64,000 bases of DNA from Planctomycetota bacterium (GCA_020851795.1 JADZCA010000052.1:54423-118422); one strand, 5' to 3'. Counted from the first letter of the stretch, positions 38,594 through 47,490 are shown. Program-made: numbers and translations. The notes: generated by a model from the sequence alone, not told the origin.

Positions 38594-41358
38594 GAAACGA
38601 CTCCCGAGAGGCGGAAGGCCAGGACGGCGCCCGCGTGACCGGCCTCGCCCGCGGCCTTCGCCGCGGCGCGACCGAACGCGACGCGATCATCCTCGCCCAG
38701 GGCACGGGCGGTGTGGAAGAGGGTCATCAAGCGGGCTGTCGCGGAATCGTCCACGTCGTCGATCGACCAGAGCACCCGTCGGGCTCCAGCGGAAAGCAGC
38801 CCGGAGACGAGCCCGCCCCACGCGAGGGCCGCCCGCCCCGCGGCGCGCCCGGCCCGGCAGGCGGCCAGCACGACGAGGTCGGCGGCCACGCCCCCGGGGG
38901 GGAGGTCGGCGGCGCTGAACCACCCGTCGGCGACCCGCACGCCGCCCAGCGGCGGCGCCTGCTCGGCGTCCCAGCCGTGGCCGGCGACATGGACGACGCG
39001 CGCGGTCGCGAGCGCCTGCGCGACGGCCGCGCGGGTGGCCTGCGCCCCCTGCACGATCGTGGCGCCGCCCGCGGCCTGCGCGATCGCGGCCAGCTCGGCG
39101 GCCACGCCCGGCAGGTCGGGCTCGCCGACGCCGAGCACGACCGTCCCCTCGCCGGTGCGGCGCGGGCGCGCCCACGCGGCCCCGAGCGGCACGCGCAGGA
39201 CGCGGTACGCCTCACCGAGGCGCCCGCCGCAGCACGGGAGCATCTCCCACGGCACGTCGGGGAGCGACGGGTCCGCGGCGACGCGCACCTCGTCGGGCCA
39301 GCGGTCGGCGTCGAGCGCGGGGAGCAGGTGGTCGGCGAGCGTGCCGAGCACGCGTTCGACCGCGCGCGGGTCGGTCGCCGCGCGGTCGGTGCGGCGCAGG
39401 AACGCCCACCGGTGGGCACGGATCCGCAGCGACAGCGTGAGGCCCTCGAGGTCCTCGACGGGCCCGAGGTCGAGCCCGCGCCCGACCTGGTCGCCGACGC
39501 GGACGAGGCCGCGCACGCGGCGCTCGTGGCGCCACAGGTGCACGACCGCGGCCCCGGCGGGGAGCCGTGAGGGGAGCGGGTCGGCCGTCCGCGCCTCGAC
39601 GCCCTGCGCGGCGCGACGCTCCTCGCGCCGCCACGCCTCGGCCGCGGCGCGCTCCCAGGCCCGCGCGCGCCGCTCGAGGGCGGCCTCGAGCGAGAGGTCG
39701 CTGTCGGCGCCGCGCGTCGGGCCCTCGCCGCGCGCGAGGCGGTCGTAGATCGCCTCGAGCCGCGCGCGGATGCGCGGGAGGCGCGAGCCGGCCACCACCG
39801 GCGCACGGGCCCCGAGGAAGCGGCGGGCCGCGAGCGCGTCGAGGAGGGCCTCGGCTTCGCGCCGGTCGGCGGGGCGGTCGCGCGTCAGGAGCAGGTCCAC
39901 GCGCGAGAGCCACGGGTCGAGGCGCTCCGCCGCGAACTGCGCGCGCAGCCACGCGCCGGGCAGGCGGGCCCGCACGGCGTCGAGGAAGCGCGCGACGCGG
40001 CGCAGGCGCGCGATCGCGGCCCCGCGCCGCGCCGGGTCGGCGGCGTCGGCCGCGGCGAGCCCGCCCTCGGCCGCGACGCGAAGCCACGGGCGCCCGACGG
40101 CGGACCGGGCCACGGTCGCGAAGCGGCGGCGCGCGGCGGCGGCGTGACCGCGCGAGAGCTCGGCGGTCCCGGCCACGAGCGCCGCGTCGGCGGCGAGCGC
40201 GGGCTGCCCGAGCGCGCGGGCGCGGCGCGCGAGCGCGTCGAGCGCGCGCGCCGTCGGCGCGCGGCCGCGGCGCACCGCGAGGTCGGCGAGCAGCACGTCG
40301 CAACGCAGCACGAGGCCCGCGCGCCCCGACGCCCGCGCCGCCGCGCGCGCGGTGCGCAGGTGCCGCTGCGCCCGCTCCGGCGCCGCCCCCGCGGCGGCCG
40401 ACGCCGCGACGAACAGCGCCTCGGCGCGCTCCGCGCGCGCGCGGGCCGCCGCGAACGCGGCCGCGGCGCGCAGCGCCTCGCGCTCGGCCGACCCGAGGTC
40501 GCCCGCCTGCCGCAACGCGTCGGCGAGGTCGGTGCGGCACAGGCCCTCGCGCCGCGCGAGCCCCGCCTCGCGATGCTCGCGCGCGAGCGCGTCGAGGTCG
40601 CGCACCGCGTCGCCGAGGCGTCCGGCGTGGACGTCGGCCCAGGCGACGTTGGCGCGGGTCTCGCGCGCGAGGTCGTGGAAGCCCTTCGCCGAGAAGACGG
40701 CGGCGGCGGCGGCAAGTCGGTCGCGCGCGCCCGCGGGGTCGCCCGCCTCGACGCGCGCCACGCCGCCGTTGGCGCGGGCGACGGCCGCGAGGTAGCCGTT
40801 GCCGGCCGCCTCGGCGGCCGCGGCGGCCTCGTCGAAGGCCGCGGCCGCGGCGTCCACGTCGCCGTGGAGCCGCAGCGCGTTGCCGCGGTTGACGGCGAGG
40901 CTCGCGGCGACCGTCGAGGGCGGGCCCCGCCCCACCGTGCGCCGCAGGCGCGCGGCCAGCGCGAGCGCCGCGGGCACGCGCCCGGCGGTCGCGAGCGCGT
41001 CCACGCGCGCGACGTCGGCGGAGGCGGCCTCGGTCGCGAGCCCCGCCGCGCGCAGCGCGCGTGCCGCGGCGTCGTAGGCCGCGAGCGCGTCGTCGAGACA
41101 GCCGGCGCGGTGCGTCGCCTGCGCGGCGAGCAGCCGGGTGCGCGCCGCGGTCGCGACGTCGCCGGCGGCGCCCGCGGCCGCGTGCACCGCCTCGATCGCC
41201 GCGAGCGCGCGCGCGGGGTCGGCGAGCGTGGCGGCGAAGAGGCCGCGGCGGACGACGTCCCACGGCGCGCCCGCGAGCAACGCGCGCGCGCACCGCGCCC
41301 GTGCCGCCGGTGCGGCCCGGAGCAGGTCGTCCACGGGACCCTTGGCGACGCGCGCCAT
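38590..41358 (-). CDS. TPR-CHAT caspase-like protease
   Basis: 922 residues. The first ~500 are Ala/Arg-rich helical repeats of TPR type (ARANGGVARVEAGDPAGARD, ETRANVAWADVHAGRLGDAV). The C-terminal CHAT domain (about 630-920) has the caspase-like dyad His794 (HVAGHGWD) and Cys834 (LAACRAG), plus LPDVPWEMLPC and RRVLWSIDDVDDSATA. CHAT proteases cut specific protein partners after activation by their repeat domains. The gene lies 3 bp after the small beta-rich protein and overlaps the subtilisin by 4 bp. By analogy with known TPR-CHAT/sigma modules it may cleave the operon's small protein or the sigma factor. No signal peptide is present. Confidence 0.9.
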   Translation of the reverse strand: MARVAKGPVDDLLRAAPAARARCARALLAGAPWDVVRRGLFAATLADPARALAAIEAVHAAAGAAGDVATAARTRLLAAQATHRAGCLDDALAAYDAAARALRAAGLATEAASADVARVDALATAGRVPAALALAARLRRTVGRGPPSTVAASLAVNRGNALRLHGDVDAAAAAFDEAAAAAEAAGNGYLAAVARANGGVARVEAGDPAGARDRLAAAAAVFSAKGFHDLARETRANVAWADVHAGRLGDAVRDLDALAREHREAGLARREGLCRTDLADALRQAGDLGSAEREALRAAAAFAAARARAERAEALFVAASAAAGAAPERAQRHLRTARAAARASGRAGLVLRCDVLLADLAVRRGRAPTARALDALARRARALGQPALAADAALVAGTAELSRGHAAAARRRFATVARSAVGRPWLRVAAEGGLAAADAADPARRGAAIARLRRVARFLDAVRARLPGAWLRAQFAAERLDPWLSRVDLLLTRDRPADRREAEALLDALAARRFLGARAPVVAGSRLPRIRARLEAIYDRLARGEGPTRGADSDLSLEAALERRARAWERAAAEAWRREERRAAQGVEARTADPLPSRLPAGAAVVHLWRHERRVRGLVRVGDQVGRGLDLGPVEDLEGLTLSLRIRAHRWAFLRRTDRAATDPRAVERVLGTLADHLLPALDADRWPDEVRVAADPSLPDVPWEMLPCCGGRLGEAYRVLRVPLGAAWARPRRTGEGTVVLGVGEPDLPGVAAELAAIAQAAGGATIVQGAQATRAAVAQALATARVVHVAGHGWDAEQAPPLGGVRVADGWFSAADLPPGGVAADLVVLAACRAGRAAGRAALAWGGLVSGLLSAGARRVLWSIDDVDDSATARLMTLFHTARALGEDDRVAFGRAAAKAAGEAGHAGAVLAFRLSGVVS

Positions 41359-41361
41359 CGG

Positions 41362-41925
41362 TCAGCCGCGCGGCGGCGGGGGGATCCGTCCGGTGCGCGA
41401 GAGCGTCGTGCGCCCCGCGCAGACCGCGAGCGTGAACGGGCCGGTGCCGCGCGGCAGGCTCGCCTCGAAGGCGCCGCCGACGGCGACGGGGACGCGCACG
41501 CGCGCCCCGCGCCGCGGCGCGATCTCGACCACGAGCGCGCCCGTCGGGCCGTCCACCGTGCCGCGCAGCCGGACGCCCTCGTCCTGCGCGACCGCCACCT
41601 CGACGTCGAGGTTGCCGCCGCGGCCGCCGAAGCGGAGGAAGCGCGGGCCCCGGGCCCCGCGGGTCGCGGGCACGACCGCGTCCCACGAGTCGAAGAGGAG
41701 GCGCCACGCGGCGGCCACCCCGCGCGGCGCGCGGACCTCGAACAGGTCGAGCGCGTGGCGCAGCAGCGGGCGCGGGCAGCCGGGCAGCGCGGTGACGCGG
41801 CGGCCCGCGGCGACGACGCGCCCGGCGAACGCGTCGAAGGCCGAGGCCGCCGTCCGGACCGGGTCGCAGCGGCCGGCTGCGCGGTCGAAGGCGAGGGCGA
41901 GAGCGTCGTCCACGGGGGTCCTCAC
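41362..41925 (-). CDS. Small beta-rich protein in the sigma-CHAT operon, candidate sigma regulator
   Basis: 187 residues, unrecognised. Residues about 1-80 look helical (DDALALAFDRAAGRC, ASAFDAFAGRVVAAG). From about 93 a beta-sandwich-like domain follows: RGPRFLRFGGRGGNLDVEVA, VRLRGTVDGPTGALVVEIA, VRVPVAVGGAFEASLP, TLAVCAGRTTLSRTGRI. There is no transmembrane helix and no zinc-finger anti-sigma motif. The GTG start overlaps the sigma gene stop (GTGA, 41922-41925) and the CHAT gene follows 3 bp later. Its position suggests an anti-sigma, adaptor or CHAT substrate. This is inference. Confidence 0.75.
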   Translation of the reverse strand: MRTPVDDALALAFDRAAGRCDPVRTAASAFDAFAGRVVAAGRRVTALPGCPRPLLRHALDLFEVRAPRGVAAAWRLLFDSWDAVVPATRGARGPRFLRFGGRGGNLDVEVAVAQDEGVRLRGTVDGPTGALVVEIAPRRGARVRVPVAVGGAFEASLPRGTGPFTLAVCAGRTTLSRTGRIPPPPRG

Positions 41926-42554
41926 GGTCGGATGCCCCGGGCGCGCCCGTCGACATCCCTTGCCGGTCGAGAGGCCGCGGGGGGCGCCGGGGATACGCCC
42001 TCGTCACCGACCCCCCGTGCGAGCAGCTCGCGCCGCAACCCCTCGAGGCAGCGCTGCCGCGTCGGGCCGATGCTCCCCCGGGGGATGCCCAGACGTTCGG
42101 CGACGTCGTCGTATCCCCCCGGGTTGTCTTGGAAGTAGAGCGCCGTGAGCAGACGGCGGCAGCGCTCGCCCAGCGTCGCGAGCGCCTCGCGGACGGCCTG
42201 CTCCTCCTCGAGCGCCGAGACGGCGAGGTCAGGGGCCTTGCGCGGGTCGGCCTCGGGGCGGGCCACGGCCGCATCCCGGCCGACCCGTGCCTTCGCGCGC
42301 TGCTTCATGCGCCACGCGACCCGCTTCGTCGTGGTGGCGATCCACGGCACGAGCGACGCCACTTTCTTCAACCGCGGAAGGCTCTTCCAGAGGAGGACCG
42401 AGACCTCCTGGAACGCGTCGGCCGCGGACGTCTTGTCGAGGCCCGCCCGGTGCAGGACGCCGTAGACAAGGTCGGCGTACCGCTCGAGCAGCTCCGCCCA
42501 GCCGGCACGGTCGCCGTCGAGACAGCGGCGAACCAAGGCGGCATCGTCGGACAC
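41922..42554 (-). CDS. ECF-type RNA polymerase sigma factor, first gene of the CHAT operon
   Basis: 210 residues. Region 2 is visible as LVRRCLDGDRAGWAELLERY, ADAFQEVSVLLWKSLPRL and VPWIATTTKRVAWRMKQRA. Region 4 is EALATLGERCRRLLTALYF, with the recognition helix GYDDVAERLGIPRGSIGPTR. The C-terminal 30 residues are Pro/Ala/Arg-rich and disordered. It would direct transcription of its own operon or a stress regulon. GTG 42554 has GGAG about 10 nt upstream. TAGGCT in a GGGTAGCCTACCC palindrome (42578-42590) lies at the promoter. No classical anti-sigma factor follows; the CHAT protease may take that role. Confidence 0.93.
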   Translation of the reverse strand: MSDDAALVRRCLDGDRAGWAELLERYADLVYGVLHRAGLDKTSAADAFQEVSVLLWKSLPRLKKVASLVPWIATTTKRVAWRMKQRAKARVGRDAAVARPEADPRKAPDLAVSALEEEQAVREALATLGERCRRLLTALYFQDNPGGYDDVAERLGIPRGSIGPTRQRCLEGLRRELLARGVGDEGVSPAPPAASRPARDVDGRARGIRP

Positions 42555-42577
42555 GCGGGAACGGCTCCAGCCCCCAT

Positions 42578-42590
42578 GGGTAGCCTACCC
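42578..42590 (-). promoter_or_regulatory. -10 box TAGGCT inside a 13-bp palindrome before the ECF sigma gene
   Basis: GGGTAGCCTACCC has six-base arms about a central C. On the minus strand it contains TAGGCT, 27 nt before GTG 42554. The overlap of promoter and palindrome suggests a repressor or self-regulatory site. Confidence 0.4.
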
Positions 42591-42776
42591 CCCGGGGCGC
42601 CCGGGCGTGCGGCCGCGCCGCCACCGCGTATCCGAGCGCCGAGGGGCAGTCTCTCCCACGGCGAGGTCGTCGGGCGTTGACGCTCGGCCCGGCCGAGGCG
42701 GTCCCCGCCGAGGTCGTGACGGGCAACCCCAATCCCCCCCACACCGCACCCCCACCAACAAACGACGATTCTCACC

Positions 42777-42813
42777 CCGGGGGCGGGCCGCAAGGCTCGC
42801 CCCCGGTTGTTTT
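42777..42813 (+). terminator. Intrinsic terminator with GCAA tetraloop and no gene before it
   Basis: CCGGGGGCG/CGCCCCCGG (42777-42785 with 42798-42806) extends into four more pairs, including one G-T, around a GCAA loop, followed by TTGTTTT. It points along the plus strand, yet the only genes upstream run the other way. It must end a short RNA or act as an attenuator in the leader of the gene at 42965. TTGACG (42677-42682) could be a -35 box. Confidence 0.6.
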
Positions 42814-42875
42814 GGCGGTCCGGGGGCTTGGAGGGGCCCGGGTGCCCCGACAGGGCATGGGAAACCGGGGGACTG

Positions 42876-42893
42876 TCCGGGACGGCCGTCCCG
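42876..42893. promoter_or_regulatory. 18-bp perfect palindrome in the leader of the Asp-rich lipoprotein
   Basis: CCGGGACGGCCGTCCCGG equals its own complement. It lies between the terminator-like hairpin and the lipoprotein start. It could be an RNA hairpin or a protein-binding site. Confidence 0.4.
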
Positions 42894-42964
42894 GGTGTAT
42901 CCAGTTCAGGACAGCCGTCTCTGCACCGCCGGCTGGGTAAGGACGCCTCTTCATTCGGAGCCCC

Positions 42965-44278
42965 ATGCGCACATCCCGGACGATCTCGATCCTCTTCTTC
43001 GCCGCGACGCTGCTCGTCGGCGCCGGCTGCGGCGGCGGCGGTGGCGGCGGCGGCGGTTCCGCGGGCACGGCGACCCTCTCGGGCCGCGTGATCACGCGCA
43101 ACGGCACGACCTCCAACCTCGGCGGCGTCGGCATCACGCTCGTGGGCGTGGGCTCCGACACCACCTCGTCGGACGGCACGTTCGCCTTCGGCCTCGTGCC
43201 CGCCGGCACGCTGGTCCTCCGCATCAACGACCCGCTCGCGGCCCGCGTGGCCGCAGCGACGGTCCGCACGGCCGCCGAGGGCGGCGACGACGACCAGGTG
43301 GACGACGGCGACGACATCGACGACGACAACGGCGACGACAGCGACGACGACTTCTCCGACGACGGTGACGACAACGACACCGGCGACGACGACATGGACG
43401 TCGCCGAGGTGCGCGACGGCGAGAGCGTCGAAGTCCGCATCTCGGTCGAGAACGGCGTGATCACGTCGGTCGAGGTCGCGCGCTCCGGGTCCGACGACCG
43501 CGAGTGCGAGTCCCGCATGCTCCGCACCGAGGACGCCCCGCTCGGCGTCGAGGGCAAGGTCGAGGCCGAGTCGCGCACCGACCGCGAGCGCCTCAAGGTC
43601 GAGGCCGAGCACTTCACGTCGGGCGCCTCGCTCGAGGCCGTCGTGATCTGCGAGGGCGTCGAGGAGAGCCTCGGGCTCCGCACGGCCAACGTCGAGGGCG
43701 AGGCGAAGTGGGAGATCGCGACCAACGACGGCGGCGTGCTCCCGCACGGCGCGACGACGGTGGCCGAGCTCGTCGGCTGCACGGTCGAGGTGCGCGACGG
43801 CACCACCGGCACCGCCTACCTCGTCGGCGAGATCCGCGAGATCCCGGCGACGGCTGACGACCACGACGGCGACGGCGAGGACGACGACGACGGCGGCAGC
43901 GAGGGCGACCGCCTGCGCGGCCGCTCGTTCCTGGCGCGCGTCACGGCCACCTCGGGCGAGTCGCACTGCGAGATCGAGCGCCGCACCGACGAGGGCACGC
44001 GCAACGAGTTCAAGGTCGAGGTCGAGGGCTACGCGTCGGCGGTGAGCGTGCAGGTGTGGCTCGCCGACGGCGGCGGCGTGCTGACCCAGGTCGGGACCTT
44101 CTCGGTGAACGCCGAAGGGTTCGGCAAGTGGGAGCTCGAGTCGCAAGACGGCGACACGATGCCCTTCGGCGTGACCGACGTCACGACGCTCTCCGGTCGC
44201 GCGATCGAGCTGCGCAACGCCTCGGGCGGCGCGGTGCTCTTCGGCGGCACGGTGCCGACGGCCGTCACGATCGACTGA
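42965..44278 (+). CDS. Asp-rich surface lipoprotein with two repeated beta domains
   Basis: 437 residues. Lipobox VGAGC (Cys22) precedes a nine-Gly run. Residues about 35-90 form a carboxypeptidase-regulatory-like fold (ATLSGRVITRNG, GVGITLVGVGSDTTSSDGTF). Residues about 105-142 are nearly all Asp, Gly and Asn (VDDGDDIDDDNGDDSDDDF), likely Ca-binding. Two related domains follow: KVEAEHFTSGASLEAVVI...GEAKWEIATNDGGVLPHG and KVEVEGYASAVSVQVWLA...GFGKWELESQDGDTMPFG. A second Asp-rich stretch separates them. It is probably an outer-envelope or biomineral/Ca-dependent surface protein. ATG 42965 has GGAG close upstream. It is divergent from the ECF sigma operon. Confidence 0.78.
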   Translation: MRTSRTISILFFAATLLVGAGCGGGGGGGGGSAGTATLSGRVITRNGTTSNLGGVGITLVGVGSDTTSSDGTFAFGLVPAGTLVLRINDPLAARVAAATVRTAAEGGDDDQVDDGDDIDDDNGDDSDDDFSDDGDDNDTGDDDMDVAEVRDGESVEVRISVENGVITSVEVARSGSDDRECESRMLRTEDAPLGVEGKVEAESRTDRERLKVEAEHFTSGASLEAVVICEGVEESLGLRTANVEGEAKWEIATNDGGVLPHGATTVAELVGCTVEVRDGTTGTAYLVGEIREIPATADDHDGDGEDDDDGGSEGDRLRGRSFLARVTATSGESHCEIERRTDEGTRNEFKVEVEGYASAVSVQVWLADGGGVLTQVGTFSVNAEGFGKWELESQDGDTMPFGVTDVTTLSGRAIELRNASGGAVLFGGTVPTAVTID

Positions 44279-44360
44279 CGACGGGCGCCCCGCTCGTCTT
44301 CTCCGCGGCCGCGCGTCCCCGACGCGCGGCCGCGCTCGTTTCGGCCCACCGACGGCTCAG

Positions 44361-44591
44361 CCCGGATTTCCCACGAGCCGACGAGGTCGGGGCCGCGCCG
44401 GGCCGTCGGGCGCGAGGAGTCGCGAGTCGCGCGATCGAGCGCCGTGCCGGCGGGGTTTCACCTCCCCGGCGTGTCCCAAGAACACGCGGTCGTCGGTGAA
44501 ACCCCGCGCCCGACGGCCCTGCATCGGCCCCGACCGCGGGACGCCGCTCGGTCGGTCCACGAAGCCCCTCGTCTTTCGTGGGAAATCCGGG
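44361..44591. repeat. Complete 231-bp element, subtype B, abutting a stop codon and flanked by CTCAG
   Basis: The terminal repeats CCCGGATTTCCCACGA (44361-44376 with 44576-44591) pair perfectly. CTCAG flanks both sides (44356-44360 and 44592-44596) like a target duplication; the right CTCAG contains the TGA stop of the next minus-strand gene. An inner 13-bp inverted repeat GCGGGGTTTCACC (44450-44462 with 44495-44507) encloses CAAGAACACGCGGTCGTC. It differs at about 7 of 231 bases from the copy at 57690. Confidence 0.88.
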
Positions 44592-44592
44592 C

Positions 44593-47490
44593 TCAGCGGG
44601 ACGGCGGCAGGATGACGACCGTGGGCGCGTCGGCGCCGGGATCGAGCGTCGCCGTCGCGCGCCCCAGCGACGAGCCGGCCGGCGGCTCGACGTCGAGGCG
44701 ACACCGTCGCGTCGGGTGCAAGCGCGGCACGTCCACGCGACCGTCGAGGCCGGTCGTGAACGGCGCGACCCCGATCGCGTCGGCGTGGTCGCTCTCCACG
44801 TCGTCGGGCGACCCCCACGTCAACGCCACGCGCGCGCCGAACGCAGGCGCCCCGTCGGGCGTGCGCACGGTCACGGCACGCGTCACGCCGACGACGAGCC
44901 GGAACGCGAGCGGGGCCGGCGCGCCGGACGCGACGCGTGCGGCGGGGTCGGGCGGCGCGAACGGCTCGGGCACGCGCACCGACACCGTGGCGAGCGCGTC
45001 CTGCGGCAGGCGGACGACGGCGCGCCCGGCGCCGTCGGTCTCGACCTCGTCGTAGGGGTCGCCGCCGGGCGTGTCGCTCGGCGTCGAGAGGCGCGCGAGC
45101 AGCCACGCGCCCGCGACGCCCGCGCCGCGCTCGTCCACGACGCGCGCCACGACGTCCTCGACCCACGCGCGCGGCCACGTCGGGACCGCGGCGACGCGCT
45201 GCGCGGGCGCGAAGGGCCCTTGCACCGCCGGCCCCACCGTGAACGCGTCCGAGAGCGCGGGCGCCGCGTCCACCCACCACGGGCCCGCCGCCGGGTCCAC
45301 CGCGACGTCGGCCCCGCCGAACGCGTCGAGCTCGGCGTCGTCGCGCCGCAGCGTCCCGTCGGCGCCGCGTTGCCACACGACGAGGCGCCCACCCTTCGCG
45401 ACGGGGCGCGCCGAGCCCAGCACGACGCGGGCCACGCCCGGCGGCACCCGTTCGGGGCGCACCGTGACGAGCACGTCGGGCCCCGCGACCGACCGCCCTC
45501 GCCACAACGTGTCGCCGTCCTCGACGAGCACCTCGACGAAGTGCGGGCGCCGGTCCGACGTCGCAGAGAGGAAGCATCGGTCGGCCACGCGCGTCGGGGC
45601 GCCGCTCCCGTCGGGTCGCCGCACGAGCACCCACGGGCGCGCGGCCTCGCGCTGCACCGGGACCGGCTCCCACCCGCCCTCGATCCAGAGCCGCGGCGCG
45701 AGGCGGATGCGCGTCGCGTCGTCGGTCGCGACGGCGACCGGGTCGGAGGGCACCCAGCCGTCGAGCTCGCCGACGAGCCACGCGGGACCGAGCCCCACCG
45801 GGCCGACGAGGGAGACCCCGCGCGGCGGGAGCGGCCACGCGGCAGGCGACAGGCCCGTGCGCACGGGCGCGCCGTCGGGACCCACGAGCCGCACCCGACC
45901 CGCCAAGGGCGCGCCGGTCGTCGTGTCGCTCAGCTGCACCGTGACGAAGCGCGCGTCGGCGAGCTCGAGCACGACGTCGTCGGGCACCGCGGTGAAGCGG
46001 CGCGACGCGCTGCGGCGGTCGGGCGCGAGCGCCTGCACGAACCACGCGCGCGCGGCGAGCACGTCGGGCACGACCGCCGTCCCCGTGCCGTCGGTGAGCA
46101 CCGCCGGCCTCCGCGGGTCGCCGGGCTCGGCGAGCGTCGCCGCGGCGACCGGGGTCACCGACACCGAGGCGTCCACGACCGGCGCGCCGCGCGCGTCCCG
46201 CACCCGCACGCGCCACGCCTGCGTCGGCTCGACGGCGAGGTCGGCGTGCCCGAGCGGGCCCGCGTCGAGCGCGACCGCGACGCCGGGCGCCCCGCCGTCG
46301 TCGGGCACGGGGCTCGCGAGCCCCTCGCCGCTCGCCACGAGACGCACGTCGCCCGCGACGAGCCCCGCGAGGCGGTAGACCCCGTCGGACGCCGAGACCG
46401 CCTCGACGCCGTCGTTGCGCGCGTCGGCGCGCGGGCCGACCGCGTGCGCGACGACGCGCACGCCGCCGACGCCGCGCCCGTCGGGCCCGACGACGCGCCC
46501 GGTGACGGCGACGCCCGTCGAGAGCACGACCCGGACCTCCTCGTCGCCCGGGCGCCACGCGAGGCGGACGCGGACGTAGCCGGGCGCGACCACCTGCACC
46601 TCGCGCGCGCGAGAGGCTCCCGCGAAGACGAGGACGTCGAAGCGGCCGTCGGCACCGGTCGTGCCCGACGCCGACGGGCGGAACACGCGGGCTGCGCCCA
46701 CGGGGACGACCGACACGCCTGCGCCGGCGACCGGCGACCCGTCCTCCGCGACGACGCGGACGCCGAGCGCACTCGGGACGTCGTCGCCCAGCGTGACGAC
46801 GGCGTCGCCGGACGGCACCTCGACGCGCTGGCGCGAGCGGAGCCCCGACGGCGCGTGGTAGGCCTCGACGTCGTAGGGGCCGGCGGGCAACGAGCGGACG
46901 GCGAACGCGCCGTCGGCGTCGGGTGCGACGACCGCGCCGCCCTCGGCGTCGCGAGGCGACGGCGGCGCGACGCGGTCCGCCGCGCGGACGCGCAGCACCC
47001 CGCGGAACCGTCCGCCGCCCTCGCGCACCACGCGCCCACGGAGCGTCGCGGGTCCGGAGAGCACCTCCACGGGCACCGACACGTCGGCGCGACGCACCGC
47101 GACGAACGCGCGACCCGCCTCGGCGCCGGGCACGACCGCGCGCACCTCGAGGTCGGAGGGCTCCACGTCGGCGAAGGAGAAGCGCCCCCGCTCGTCGGCG
47201 GTGGTCGCACGCAGGGGCGGGTCGTCGGCGAACAGGCGCCCGTCGGCGGGCCACGGGCGCAGCTCCACGCGCGCGGCGCCCGGGGTGCCGCCGATGCGGA
47301 CGGTGCCCGAGAGCGTGGCCCTGATGTCGGGCGACGCCGGGGGTCGCGCGTCCTTCACGTCGCGCCGGGGCGGGGCCGCCTCCGGGGCCAGCATGACGAC
47401 GGCGCCGACCGCCCCGACGAGCGCCCCCACGAGCACCCCGAGTGCGGGCGTCACCGCGCGGCGACGCGAGGCGTGACGATTCCCGTCCAC
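44593..47490 (-). CDS. Large membrane-anchored carboxypeptidase-regulatory-like repeat protein
   Basis: 965 residues. One N-terminal helix (about 13-36, ALGVLVGALVGAVGAVVML) anchors the chain, and the rest is predicted outside. It is built of repeated seven-stranded beta domains of the CarboxypepD_reg type: LSGTVRIGGTPGAARVELRP, TTADERGRFSFADVEPSDL, LRGRVVREGGGRFRGVLRV, VTGRVVGPDGRGVGGVRVV, SASDGVYRLAGLVAGDVRL and others. No enzyme domain is seen, so an adhesive or structural envelope role is likely. TAGAAT at 47497-47502 is 6 nt before GTG 47490, so this start is preferred over GTG 47493. A 231-bp element sits one base past its stop. Confidence 0.78.
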   Translation of the reverse strand: MDGNRHASRRRAVTPALGVLVGALVGAVGAVVMLAPEAAPPRRDVKDARPPASPDIRATLSGTVRIGGTPGAARVELRPWPADGRLFADDPPLRATTADERGRFSFADVEPSDLEVRAVVPGAEAGRAFVAVRRADVSVPVEVLSGPATLRGRVVREGGGRFRGVLRVRAADRVAPPSPRDAEGGAVVAPDADGAFAVRSLPAGPYDVEAYHAPSGLRSRQRVEVPSGDAVVTLGDDVPSALGVRVVAEDGSPVAGAGVSVVPVGAARVFRPSASGTTGADGRFDVLVFAGASRAREVQVVAPGYVRVRLAWRPGDEEVRVVLSTGVAVTGRVVGPDGRGVGGVRVVAHAVGPRADARNDGVEAVSASDGVYRLAGLVAGDVRLVASGEGLASPVPDDGGAPGVAVALDAGPLGHADLAVEPTQAWRVRVRDARGAPVVDASVSVTPVAAATLAEPGDPRRPAVLTDGTGTAVVPDVLAARAWFVQALAPDRRSASRRFTAVPDDVVLELADARFVTVQLSDTTTGAPLAGRVRLVGPDGAPVRTGLSPAAWPLPPRGVSLVGPVGLGPAWLVGELDGWVPSDPVAVATDDATRIRLAPRLWIEGGWEPVPVQREAARPWVLVRRPDGSGAPTRVADRCFLSATSDRRPHFVEVLVEDGDTLWRGRSVAGPDVLVTVRPERVPPGVARVVLGSARPVAKGGRLVVWQRGADGTLRRDDAELDAFGGADVAVDPAAGPWWVDAAPALSDAFTVGPAVQGPFAPAQRVAAVPTWPRAWVEDVVARVVDERGAGVAGAWLLARLSTPSDTPGGDPYDEVETDGAGRAVVRLPQDALATVSVRVPEPFAPPDPAARVASGAPAPLAFRLVVGVTRAVTVRTPDGAPAFGARVALTWGSPDDVESDHADAIGVAPFTTGLDGRVDVPRLHPTRRCRLDVEPPAGSSLGRATATLDPGADAPTVVILPPSR

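Noticed and set aside
42840..42960. Cyclic-di-GMP (GEMM) riboswitch before the Asp-rich lipoprotein
   Set aside because: Some short strings such as ACAGGGCA look similar, but the GNRA-capped two-helix layout and GGGACGCAAAGCC-type core are absent.
44361..44591. Small protein encoded by the 231-bp elements
   Set aside because: Frames differ between copies, contain no plausible fold and depend on host gene starts. The conserved feature is the inverted-repeat structure.
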